This document shows positions 51,372-59,418 of a stretch of DNA of 64,000 nucleotides, one piece after another. A program made the position numbers and the translations under genes. The number at the start of each line of letters is the position of its first letter. Position 1 is the first letter of the stretch. Source of the DNA: CAG-1782 sp964418255 (lineage in GTDB: Bacteria; Bacillota; Clostridia; Christensenellales; DTU072); assembly GCA_964418255.1 (NCBI GenBank), contig CAYQKV010000001.1, positions 124,001 to 188,000 of the forward strand, in the 5' to 3' direction. The notes beneath the pieces are model-generated. The model searched no databases, had not been told where the DNA came from, and saw nothing but the letters and a program-made list of their open reading frames with translations.

Positions 51372-53987
51372 TTACTCCATTCTAAGCGCGTCGACTACAT
51401 TCTTTTTCGACGCCCTGACGGACGGAATCAAACCGGAGATTACCGCAAGGAAAATACTCAACCCGAATAATCCGAGCGAATAAAACGGATTTACGGCGGC
51501 GAGATTCGGAATTCCGCAAAATGCTTCCGCGGCTAACGAAAGAAGAGGCGCGAACGCAAACGTAAGCGCAATTCCTATTATTCCGCTGAAAACACCTATC
51601 AACAGCGTTTCCGATAAAAACACGCTGAGAATGTCTCGCTTTCTTGCGCCCATACTACGCAATATGCCGATTTCCCTCGTTCGTTCCACGACCGAATTTC
51701 CCGTAATTATTCCTATCATCACCGACGACACAACTAAGGAAATCGATGCCACGATAAGCAAGGCGTACACGCATATATCCGTAATCGTGCTCACGTTGTA
51801 CATAAACATTTCCGTTACGTCGAAATATGAAACTTGCCCGCCGTAAGAATTGCTCCACTCGTCTATGTAATCGGTTATTTTATTTTTTCCGCTTAAATTC
51901 GTTGCGTAGATATTTATATACACGGGCGCGGTATCTACCCCGAAAGATTTCATAAAGGAAGTTTTATCGAGGGAAGCGGAAAGGAGTCCCCATACCGTAT
52001 TATTTACGTATTTATCCGTCACCGTTCTTCGCCCTTTAATTACCGTATATGCCGACGCGTCGCTGTTTTTATATCCGCTCAGATTAAGCAATTTTTTCTG
52101 CTCGGCCGTTACTTCGCTTTCGACCGCCGATGTAAGCGCGTAATCGGCAAGCATATCCGTATAACACAAGTTCGCCCCAACCGCTCTTATTGGAGAATCA
52201 GGTTTAACCCTCAATACGCCGCATATCCGAAGCGGAACGTTTCCTTCCGAATTGTACGTCTCTTCGTCGGGTATTTTCACCTCGTATTCGTTTATTTCAG
52301 GAAAAGCCGACAAAGTGTTTCCCGTTTGCTTATAATATGAGTCGTTAGTTACGAGACGGATTTCGAAACCGCTGTTTTCCGACAGTAATTCATCGAAAGA
52401 AATCGTCCCGTTGCCGTCCTTATCCGCCGTTTCTATATCGAACCCGAAATCTTCAAGCGCGGGTATTTCAAGTTCGTTTCTTTCGTTTACGACCACAACC
52501 AAATCGCCTTTATCCGTAGGCCAGCGCCCCGCCATAAGGTCGTAGTATTTGCTCATAAAATCGCTGCCGCCAACAAGCTGATTCCATCTCGATTTTTCAA
52601 GCCCCTTTTCACCTAATACGTTCGTCGCAATGTTGATTACGTTGGTTTTTACCTCTTTTGGGGAAACGTCTTTATATGTTCCGTCGGAAGATGCGGCTAT
52701 TAAATTCATCTGAACTCCCCTGTACATATAAACCGCGTCGTACCATTCGGGATTCATTTTGTCGACGTAATCGATAAACTCTTCCGTAATCTGATTTTCC
52801 TTGACCGAACCTATGATTTCTTCCACAAGTTCACCCATAAATCCGCTGCCTTTGTTTTCTTCCACAAATTTTACCGTATCGTCGGTCGGGAAATCTCCTT
52901 CCTCGTAGATTTTATCTCCGAAAGACATAAATATATCCATAAGCACGGAATAATCCATACTGTATTCGTATATCCCGACGGGGATGGACGCAAGCAAAGA
53001 ATTCTGCATTCTTTCGAGAAAGATATTTATTCCGTTGGAAAACGCAAGTACAAGCCCAAGCCCTATTATCCCTGCGCTTCCCGCTATCGAAGTGAGCACC
53101 GTACGCCTTTTCTTAGAAATAAGATTTTTGAAGCTCAACCTTAACGCCGTTTTGAAATTCATATAAGAACTATGAAATTTCTCATTCTTTTTCTTCGTTT
53201 TTTTTATCTGTCTCTTACCTTTTTTATTTTTACGAATTTCCTCTTTTTTCCCCGTACCGATTTCCTCTTCTTTTTCATCGGAAAAAACCATATCCGACGA
53301 TTTATCGCGGAAATACGGCGCGGTATCGTTTACCACGACGCCGTCTTTCATTTCTACTATTCTGTCGGAGTATTTTTCCGCAAGCGCCGCGTTATGGGTT
53401 ACGACGATAACAAGTCTTTCCGAAGAAAGCTCTTTAAGCAAACTCATTATCTGCTCGCTTAATTCGCTGTCGAGCGCGCCGGTCGGTTCGTCCGCAAGTA
53501 TAATTTTCGGATTATTCACCAAAGCACGCGCTATAGATACGCGTTGAAGTTGCCCCCCCGAAAGTTCCGAAGGCTTTTTATTTGCCTGGTCGTCCATATT
53601 TACCCTTTTAAGCGCGTCCATCGCGAGAAGCGAATAATCTTTCTGCGAATAACCGCTGAGTTTAAGAGTCATTTCTACGTTTTCCAAAACGGAAATATGA
53701 GGAATTAAATTATAATTCTGAAAAACAAAACCTATGTAAGCGTTACGGTAAGCGTCCCACGTCTCTTCTCCGAATTCGGTTGTGGAAATTCCGTTTATAA
53801 TCAGGTCGCCGCCCGAATATCTGTCGAGACCGCCTATAATGTTAAGAAGAGTGGTTTTACCGCAACCCGACGGACCGAGAATGGAAACGATTTCCTTTTC
53901 CCTGAAATCTATGTTTATTCCGCGCAAAGCGCGCACTGTCCCGCCGGTAGCAAAATAATCTTTGGTTATGTTTTTTACGCTTAACAT
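51372..53987 (-). CDS. Fused ABC ATPase-permease (MacB-like) with an EF-hand-like loop
   Basis: One-chain MacB-type system of 871 residues. The N-terminal ATPase has Walker A GPSGCGKTT (38-46), Q-loop VFQN (88-91), signature LSGGQ (142-146) and Walker B ADEPTGALDS. A very basic linker (about 245-270) leads to a helix (297-320), a large outer domain, and three helices at about 745-865 with RTREIGILRSMGARKRD between them. The outer domain contains DKDGNGTISFDE at 522-533, a textbook EF-hand calcium loop. GGAG precedes the ATG. Exported substrate unknown; no separate fusion protein gene is adjacent. Confidence 0.9.
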   Translation of the reverse strand: MLSVKNITKDYFATGGTVRALRGINIDFREKEIVSILGPSGCGKTTLLNIIGGLDRYSGGDLIINGISTTEFGEETWDAYRNAYIGFVFQNYNLIPHISVLENVEMTLKLSGYSQKDYSLLAMDALKRVNMDDQANKKPSELSGGQLQRVSIARALVNNPKIILADEPTGALDSELSEQIMSLLKELSSERLVIVVTHNAALAEKYSDRIVEMKDGVVVNDTAPYFRDKSSDMVFSDEKEEEIGTGKKEEIRKNKKGKRQIKKTKKKNEKFHSSYMNFKTALRLSFKNLISKKRRTVLTSIAGSAGIIGLGLVLAFSNGINIFLERMQNSLLASIPVGIYEYSMDYSVLMDIFMSFGDKIYEEGDFPTDDTVKFVEENKGSGFMGELVEEIIGSVKENQITEEFIDYVDKMNPEWYDAVYMYRGVQMNLIAASSDGTYKDVSPKEVKTNVINIATNVLGEKGLEKSRWNQLVGGSDFMSKYYDLMAGRWPTDKGDLVVVVNERNELEIPALEDFGFDIETADKDGNGTISFDELLSENSGFEIRLVTNDSYYKQTGNTLSAFPEINEYEVKIPDEETYNSEGNVPLRICGVLRVKPDSPIRAVGANLCYTDMLADYALTSAVESEVTAEQKKLLNLSGYKNSDASAYTVIKGRRTVTDKYVNNTVWGLLSASLDKTSFMKSFGVDTAPVYINIYATNLSGKNKITDYIDEWSNSYGGQVSYFDVTEMFMYNVSTITDICVYALLIVASISLVVSSVMIGIITGNSVVERTREIGILRSMGARKRDILSVFLSETLLIGVFSGIIGIALTFAFAPLLSLAAEAFCGIPNLAAVNPFYSLGLFGLSIFLAVISGLIPSVRASKKNVVDALRME

Positions 53988-54021
53988 CTACGCTCCGATA
54001 TTTAGATTACTGTTATATATA

Positions 54022-54050
54022 ATAATATATTGAAAAACGAAAAATAGCAA
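54022..54050 (-). promoter_or_regulatory. Probable promoter of the fused ABC gene
   Basis: TTGCTA at 54045-54050, 17 bases, TATTAT at 54022-54027 on the minus strand, about 35 bases before the ATG. Confidence 0.6.
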
Positions 54051-54132
54051 ACGTTAATCCCTTACAATTTATCTTAATGCCCGATATGTATGTCTAAAAA
54101 AAATCTTGCATAACTAAAGGGCGGAAAATTTA

Positions 54133-54161
54133 TTGACAAGAAGCAAACAATATGATAATAT
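54133..54161 (+). promoter_or_regulatory. Sigma-A promoter of tRNA-Ser
   Basis: Perfect TTGACA at 54133-54138, 17 bases, TAATAT at 54156-54161, with an extended TG just before the -10 box. Confidence 0.8.
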
Positions 54162-54184
54162 TTATAGGCAACAAAGTTCAGCAA

Positions 54185-54275
54185 GGAGAAATACCCAAGT
54201 GGCTGAAGGGGCTCCCCTGCTAAGGGAGTAGTACGGTGAAACGTAGCTCGGGTTCAAATCCCGATTTCTCCGCCA
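54185..54275 (+). tRNA. tRNA-Ser (anticodon GCU)
   Basis: A 91-base class II tRNA with encoded CCA. Acceptor arms GGAGAAA and TTTCTCC pair, the anticodon stem CTCCC/GGGAG encloses CTGCTAA (anticodon GCT, codons AGC and AGU), a long variable arm follows, and the T arm CGGG-TTCAAAT-CCCG is standard. Confidence 0.96.
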
Positions 54276-54306
54276 AAACCCGTTCCAATCGGAAACGGGT
54301 TTTTCT
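54276..54306 (+). terminator. Terminator of tRNA-Ser
   Basis: AACCCGTT pairs with AACGGGTT, followed by TTTTTCTTT, immediately after the tRNA. Confidence 0.88.
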
Positions 54307-54401
54307 TTACCCTCTTTTCACCTTTTATCCGATAAATGAATACGATATAACAAATACCTTCTATATCAAAAATATACATAAAACTATGGAGGTATCAATT
54401 T

Positions 54402-54935
54402 ATGTGTTGTTGTAATTCACAAAACCGTTGTTGTCAGAACCGTCGTTGCTGTTGCAGAAACAGAATAATTTTTCAAAGCGATTCGGTTATTCCCAATACT
54501 ACGGTAATAATTCGTCCCGTCACTCCTGTTCCGACGCCGTTTGCAAACAATGCGCTGTACGCGGTCGGGTCTTCGGGTGCGGTAGCAAATCTTGCCGCAA
54601 TCCCCTTAACCGCAGGCGCAGGCACTCCCGGAACCACTCTCGAAGTGTCGGGAAACGCTCTTATTATTCCCGCGGGAACTTATCAGCTTTCTTTCGGCGC
54701 GCAAGGAAACACCACCACGACTACCGAATCCACGTTTGCCGTTCAATTATACGCTAACGGGCTACCCCTAAGCGGACAGACCGTCTCCGCTAACGGTTCC
54801 ACGACATTGCCATCGTCAGTATCCAAAACTATAATCTATACGATAACCGAACCTACAGCGCTGTCCCTTCACAATGTGTCGGGCGCGACGATAAACATTT
54901 CAAACGCGTTCCTTACCGCGCAGAAGCTTGCCTAA
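54402..54935 (+). CDS. Cys-rich-head protein with jelly-roll-like body, possible exosporium protein
   Basis: Unrecognised 177-residue protein without a signal peptide. Ten cysteines crowd the first 20 residues, mixed with Arg and Asn (MCCCNSQNRCCQNRRCCCRN). A Pro-Val-Thr linker then leads to a beta-rich, Thr/Gly/Ala-rich domain (about 50-177) whose AIPLTAGAGTPG and IPAGTYQLSFGAQG pattern resembles the C-terminal jelly-roll domain of BclA-like exosporium proteins. GGAGG lies seven bases before the ATG. No sigma-A promoter is clear, which would fit sporulation control. The surface role is inferred. Confidence 0.82.
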   Translation: MCCCNSQNRCCQNRRCCCRNRIIFQSDSVIPNTTVIIRPVTPVPTPFANNALYAVGSSGAVANLAAIPLTAGAGTPGTTLEVSGNALIIPAGTYQLSFGAQGNTTTTTESTFAVQLYANGLPLSGQTVSANGSTTLPSSVSKTIIYTITEPTALSLHNVSGATINISNAFLTAQKLA

Positions 54936-54944
54936 ACTTCAAAA

Positions 54945-54976
54945 AGAAAAACGGAAGGGTTTCCTTCCGTTTTTCT
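54945..54976. terminator. Bidirectional terminator
   Basis: AAAAACGGAAGG and CCTTCCGTTTTT form a perfect 12-bp stem with loop GTTT, between the convergent Cys-rich protein and DUF1858 genes. Confidence 0.92.
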
Positions 54977-54994
54977 TTATTTGCTTTTTACTTC

Positions 54995-55210
54995 TTACGC
55001 TACGGGAATTTTCGCCGCCTCGTTAAGCGCGTTAAGCATAACGTCGGGGTCTACTCCGTGAACCGCCGCGGCTTCTTCGATGGTTTCGCCGTGGCTGAGC
55101 GCGCAGCCGAGACAGTGCATTCCGAAATCTGCAAGCACTTCCGCCATAGCGTCAACGTTTACGCCCTCTTTACGGAACGCGTCTATCAGTAACATATCTT
55201 TTGTCAACAT
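54995..55210 (-). CDS. DUF1858 small protein with CxxC
   Basis: A 71-residue cytosolic protein of the DUF1858 family. It shows GMHCLGCALSHGETIEEAAAVHG (residues 30-52; key residues Cys33, Cys36 and His40), the family signature, with a CxxC that could bind metal or take part in redox or sulfur chemistry. The family's function is not established; it is often found beside or fused to hybrid-cluster or sulfur-related proteins. It has its own promoter and a GGAGG site. Confidence 0.9.
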   Translation of the reverse strand: MLTKDMLLIDAFRKEGVNVDAMAEVLADFGMHCLGCALSHGETIEEAAAVHGVDPDVMLNALNEAAKIPVA

Positions 55211-55239
55211 ATGATATTCCTCCGTTTTTGTTTTTATAT

Positions 55240-55268
55240 AGTATATATCATTTAATCTTTTTTTTCAA
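55240..55268 (-). promoter_or_regulatory. Sigma-A promoter of the DUF1858 gene
   Basis: TTGAAA at 55263-55268, 17 bases, TATACT at 55240-55245 on the minus strand, about 30 bases before the ATG. Confidence 0.65.
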
Positions 55269-55303
55269 GACAAATTACGCCGTTTATCGGTAACTTATGA
55301 AAA

Positions 55304-56971
55304 TCACTCCGTAATTTCGGTTTCCGTCATCGCTTCGTCAACCGCTTGCAACTTTTCTTTTACCGCCGTAATGTCTGCGTCGTTTTCTTTAACGATTTTC
55401 AATAGGTTGTCGTCGTTATATCTCAGTGAAAAAATAACCTCGTTCGTCTTTATAAAATCTATAAAAGCCTGCACTTCTGGCAAATCCGCAATCGAAGTCT
55501 CGGGGTCGAGATCATCGACGAAAGCGAGCATATCGTCGAAATTGTACCACACCGATGTGAAGAATTCGGGATTTATCAGAAAGCCTATTTCTGTATTGTC
55601 GATTGCAAGATTTCTGAGAAAATATGCTATCAAAGCATAAACGTCTATCTTCTGCTGTCCGCCGAAATCGTTTGCAAGCAGTCTCGTAGCCAAATCCGAC
55701 AAATCGACGTCAAATCGGAAAATACATTCGGCTTCGCTCTGTCCTTCTTTCTTCAGGAAAACATACGCTACGTTGTTATAAATGTAGAGAGCTCTGTCTA
55801 CCATTTCATCGGTCTCATTGTAATATTCCAAGAATATAAAGTTTTCCTGGTTATTATCCTGAAAAACGCGCGTCGTGACGTTGAAATCGTAATTATTCCA
55901 TACCGCCACATCGTTTTCGTCGTATATCTTAATGGGAATACTCAGCGCGTATATCGCTTCGTCATATCTCTTATACTTTTCGCGTTCCTCGGTCTGAGTG
56001 ACAAAATCTATCGACACGCCGTTTCCGTATATATTCGTTATTTTAACGTCCGCTATATCAACGCCTATTTCAAGCGTATCCGAGTCTATAAGCTTACTTT
56101 CGGAATGAGAAATGTCGATTTTTGCTTTTCCTTGAAGGCTTTGTATTTGATTTCCCGATATGACAAAATTCAAGTTCAGACTGCTTTCGGGCGTATCTCC
56201 TTCTTCCAACTGTTTTACGGTAATACCGAGAACGCTCGCAACGAAACTTTTGATGCTTGCTGTTACTTTCGGGTCTTTGGTTATGCTGCTCAATCCGTTA
56301 CAAAGTTTTGCAAGGGTTTCTTTGAGATTTACGTTCACCGAATATTTGAACTCTTCTTTATTGCTGTTTCTTCTCGTATACCCTATGGGATTATCGTTGA
56401 GCACAACGTAAGAAGCCATAATTCCAGCCACATTGCTCAGTTTCTGCGAATTCATCTGTTCCATCTTATAAGGGTAATAATCCGTCCAGTTGCTTCTGGA
56501 AATGTCGAACCTTACTTTATTGTTCCCTATGGCAAGATAAAGTTCGTCTTTATATATAACCGCCGTAATCAATCGACTTTCGTCGGTAACGCTTTCCTCA
56601 GATGAAAGATTTACTTCGAATATCGCCTTATCCCGAATTTTCGACGGGTCGGCGCAATCGTATTTACCTTTTATCGAAATATAAAAATCGTTGTCGTTAA
56701 TTGTAAAAAGAGCTTTGGCGTCAGCCGTCACCGCGCCTTTCGACTGTACTCTGTCCGCAGAAATCTCATAGGCTATGTTTGTAAATCCCAAAAGGAATTT
56801 CGTATACATATCCTTGTTTTCTATCTGCGAAATCTTCTCCCATCCGTCTTTATTCCCTTGAGTCGGTCCGTCGTTCGGTTCGTCGGGATTTTTATCGACA
56901 CAGGCGCATAGGAAAACAGCAAGCGCAACGGTAAGTATAACGGCAAGCACAAGCAAAAAACGCTTCTTCAT
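55304..56971 (-). CDS. Large lipoprotein of unknown function
   Basis: Unrecognised 555-residue secreted lipoprotein. The signal peptide (1-22) ends in the lipobox LCAC, so Cys24 should be acylated, followed by a short Pro/Asp/Asn linker. The mature part alternates beta strands and charged loops (for example TLEIGVDIADVKITNIYGNG), suggesting a beta-rich outer domain that may bind a ligand or the cell wall. GGGAGGAATT precedes the ATG. It lies downstream of proS in the same direction; no terminator of the usual kind separates them. Confidence 0.82.
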   Translation of the reverse strand: MKKRFLLVLAVILTVALAVFLCACVDKNPDEPNDGPTQGNKDGWEKISQIENKDMYTKFLLGFTNIAYEISADRVQSKGAVTADAKALFTINDNDFYISIKGKYDCADPSKIRDKAIFEVNLSSEESVTDESRLITAVIYKDELYLAIGNNKVRFDISRSNWTDYYPYKMEQMNSQKLSNVAGIMASYVVLNDNPIGYTRRNSNKEEFKYSVNVNLKETLAKLCNGLSSITKDPKVTASIKSFVASVLGITVKQLEEGDTPESSLNLNFVISGNQIQSLQGKAKIDISHSESKLIDSDTLEIGVDIADVKITNIYGNGVSIDFVTQTEEREKYKRYDEAIYALSIPIKIYDENDVAVWNNYDFNVTTRVFQDNNQENFIFLEYYNETDEMVDRALYIYNNVAYVFLKKEGQSEAECIFRFDVDLSDLATRLLANDFGGQQKIDVYALIAYFLRNLAIDNTEIGFLINPEFFTSVWYNFDDMLAFVDDLDPETSIADLPEVQAFIDFIKTNEVIFSLRYNDDNLLKIVKENDADITAVKEKLQAVDEAMTETEITE

Positions 56972-57047
56972 AATTCCTCCCTCCGACCCGAAAGTCGCAG
57001 ATATTTGTTTTTATCCGTTTTCTTTTTTCTTCCGTACTATTTTATTT

Positions 57048-57094
57048 GCGGCGTTTCCGCCCGACCGCACGATTGAGATAATCGAATGCGGTCG
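57048..57094 (-). other. Pair of hairpins between proS and the large lipoprotein gene
   Basis: On the minus strand CGACCGCA pairs with TGCGGTCG, with an inner CGATT/AATCG stem; GGCGGAAACGCC then forms a second small hairpin with a GAAA loop. No U-run follows, so this is not a standard terminator. It may be an mRNA stability or processing structure. Confidence 0.5.
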
Positions 57095-57106
57095 TTATTT
57101 ATATTT

Positions 57107-58831
57107 TTATTTGTTTAACTTTGCTATCTCCGCGTCTATTATATTTTTTATATATTCTACCGACTCCTCGATTTTTACGGAGACATTGAGCGTTTTATCC
57201 CTGGACTGAATTTCAACTTCTCCACGCGAAAGACTTCTCGGACTGATTACCACTCTTAACGGTATTCCCATTAAATCGCAATCGGAGAATTTGACTCCGG
57301 CTGACGTTTCTCTGTCGTCAAACAAAACTTCTATCCCCGCTTTTTGCAATTCGTCGTAATATTTTTGCGCCGCGTTTCTTACCGTTTCGTCGTCAAGTCT
57401 CAACCCGCAAAGATAAACCTGCCACGGAGCGACCGTCATCGGCCAGATAAAACCTTTATCATCGTGGCTTTCCTCCGCAATGGAAGCAAGCGCCCGCCCT
57501 ACGCCTATTCCGTAACAACCCATAATCGGATTAACCGCTTTCCCTTCGGAATTAAGTACCGTCATATTCATTGTTTTGGTGTACTTCGTCCCGAGTTGGA
57601 ATATGTTTCCTACCTCTATGCCGTTTTCAAGCGTAAGAGGTTTCCCGCATACCGGGCAAACGTCTCCTTCTTTGACTTTGGCAATATCGACGTATGTCGC
57701 GCCTTTAACGTCTCTTTCCATATCCACTCCGCAGATATGATATTCCGCTTTGTTCGCGCCCGTCACCATATTGTTTGCGCCTTCGAGCGATTTATCGTAT
57801 AGAATCGTGGCGTTATCGAGTTTAAGTCCTACGCAACCGATATTTCCGGCGTGCAAAACATCCGAGTCCGTCAAGTTTGCGGGCACAATTTGTTTGCCTA
57901 TATATTTCGTAAGTTTGCTTTCGTTGATTTCCAAATCGCCGCGAATAAAGCAAAGCACTATGTTTTCCGTTCCTTTTTCAAAATAACATACGGCTTTAAT
58001 CGATTTCTCCGGTCTGGCATTAAGGAATTCGCAAACGGACTCGATATCCTTTTTATCTCCCGTAAACACTTCGCGCATACTTTCGCTAGTATCGTCTCTT
58101 ACGGACGCGCGGTCTGTAACGGCTACTTCCATATTGGCTTTGTATCCGCACTCGGGACAGATAACTATCGTATCTTCTCCTATATCCGTAAGCAACATAT
58201 ATTCGTGCGCAATACTTCCGCCCATCATTCCCGTATCGGATTTTACCGCGACTACGCGTTTCATTCCTATACGCTTGAAAATACGGACGTAAGCGTCGTA
58301 CATTCTGTCGTAATATGCGCGCAAATCTTCTTCGTTGATATGGAAAGAATAAGCGTCTTTCATAGTAAACTCTCTTACTCTGATAAGCCCGCCGCGGCAA
58401 CGCGCTTCGTCGCGGAATTTTGTCTGTACCTGATAAATCATAAAAGGCAGTTGCTGATAACTGCTTACGGTATCGCGCGCAAACTGGACGGCTGCTTCTT
58501 CGTGGGTCATTCCGAGCACCATATCTCTGCCCGTTCTGTCGCGGAAACGCACCATTTCGTCTCCGATACTGTAATATCTTCCGCTTTCCGCCCACATTTC
58601 CTTAGGCATAACGACGGGGAACATAACTTCCTGTCCGTCCACCGCGTCCATTTCTTCGCGGATAATCTGTTCTATTTTCTTTGCAATCCTTTTAGCGGGC
58701 GCTGCAAGCGACCATATGCCGTTTGCGACGAGTTTGATAAAACCTGCTCTGATAAGCAGAATATGGCTCGCCGCGGTAGCGTCCGCAGGACTTGTTTTCG
58801 TTCGTTCACCGACTAATTTCGACAGTAGCAT
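57107..58831 (-). CDS. proS: Prolyl-tRNA synthetase, bacterial long form
   Basis: Class II synthetase that charges tRNA-Pro. The 574-residue protein has motif 2 (TKFRDEARCRGGLIRVREFTM, around residues 136-156), an inserted YbaK-like editing domain (about 225-390) that clears Ala-tRNA-Pro, motif 3 (GCYGIGVGRALASIAEE) and the anticodon-binding domain at the end. TAAGGAG lies before the ATG. It is the second gene of a unit that begins with a small lipoprotein. Confidence 0.97.
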   Translation of the reverse strand: MLLSKLVGERTKTSPADATAASHILLIRAGFIKLVANGIWSLAAPAKRIAKKIEQIIREEMDAVDGQEVMFPVVMPKEMWAESGRYYSIGDEMVRFRDRTGRDMVLGMTHEEAAVQFARDTVSSYQQLPFMIYQVQTKFRDEARCRGGLIRVREFTMKDAYSFHINEEDLRAYYDRMYDAYVRIFKRIGMKRVVAVKSDTGMMGGSIAHEYMLLTDIGEDTIVICPECGYKANMEVAVTDRASVRDDTSESMREVFTGDKKDIESVCEFLNARPEKSIKAVCYFEKGTENIVLCFIRGDLEINESKLTKYIGKQIVPANLTDSDVLHAGNIGCVGLKLDNATILYDKSLEGANNMVTGANKAEYHICGVDMERDVKGATYVDIAKVKEGDVCPVCGKPLTLENGIEVGNIFQLGTKYTKTMNMTVLNSEGKAVNPIMGCYGIGVGRALASIAEESHDDKGFIWPMTVAPWQVYLCGLRLDDETVRNAAQKYYDELQKAGIEVLFDDRETSAGVKFSDCDLMGIPLRVVISPRSLSRGEVEIQSRDKTLNVSVKIEESVEYIKNIIDAEIAKLNK

Positions 58832-58849
58832 AATTATCTCCTTAGTTTA

Positions 58850-59206
58850 TTACGCCACTTTGATTTTCCACTCTCCGATAAGCAAATCCTCTCTTTCTTC
58901 GAGTGCGTAAATTTTCACGGTGTATTCCCCCGCTTCGGTAAAATTGCCGTCGTCGTCGAGATTTAACGCGTCTTCTCCAACGAAAACGAGATTTTTAGTT
59001 ATATTTCTCGTTTTGCCGTTTTTAAGTACGGCTACGACTTCCGCATCCGCCTGCTTATAAGCGTCTCCTATGGCGTACGTATCGGCTTCAATCTCCTTAT
59101 AACTTTCGATAACGGGTTCGCCGTCGTCGCTACACGCCACGAAAATACAAACCGCGGCGACCGACAACACAATGCACAATAACAAAACTATCGTTTTCTT
59201 CATCAC
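58850..59206 (-). CDS. Small lipoprotein of unknown function
   Basis: Unrecognised 118-residue lipoprotein. The signal peptide ends with the lipobox-like FVAC (Cys25), followed by an acidic linker (SDDGEP) and a domain of about 85 residues with a beta pattern and DLNDDG-like and TVKIYALEERED segments that resembles small bacterial Ig-like folds. It comes first, 18 bases before proS, under a consensus promoter. Why a surface lipoprotein leads a synthetase gene is unclear. Confidence 0.78.
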   Translation of the reverse strand: MMKKTIVLLLCIVLSVAAVCIFVACSDDGEPVIESYKEIEADTYAIGDAYKQADAEVVAVLKNGKTRNITKNLVFVGEDALNLDDDGNFTEAGEYTVKIYALEEREDLLIGEWKIKVA

Positions 59207-59257
59207 TATTCTCCAAAAAATCGCTTATACTGCGATAATATTTTTAATTATATTTTA

Positions 59258-59286
59258 ATTATATATGAATACCGATTTAATGTCAA
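59258..59286 (-). promoter_or_regulatory. Consensus promoter of the lipoprotein-proS unit
   Basis: Perfect TTGACA at 59281-59286, 17 bases, perfect TATAAT at 59258-59263 on the minus strand. A leader of about 45 bases with GGAG follows. Confidence 0.9.
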
Positions 59287-59363
59287 TACCCATTTTACGC
59301 CCTTATTCAGGCATATTGCGTTTATTTTCAACAAAAGACGTTATATGTATAAGCGTCCTTTTT

Positions 59364-59404
59364 AGCGAAAAAAGGAGTGTTTTTGCAAACGACTCCTTTT
59401 CGCT
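59364..59404 (-). terminator. Terminator of pckA
   Basis: On the minus strand AGCGAAAAGGAGT pairs with ACTCCTTTTTTCGCT (one mismatch region) around an A-rich loop; the T-run lies in the 3' arm. Confidence 0.72.
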
Positions 59405-59418
59405 TAAATAACTGTTTA

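Noticed and set aside
57048..57094. Terminator after proS
   Set aside because: Strong hairpins but no U-run; called a structure of unknown role.
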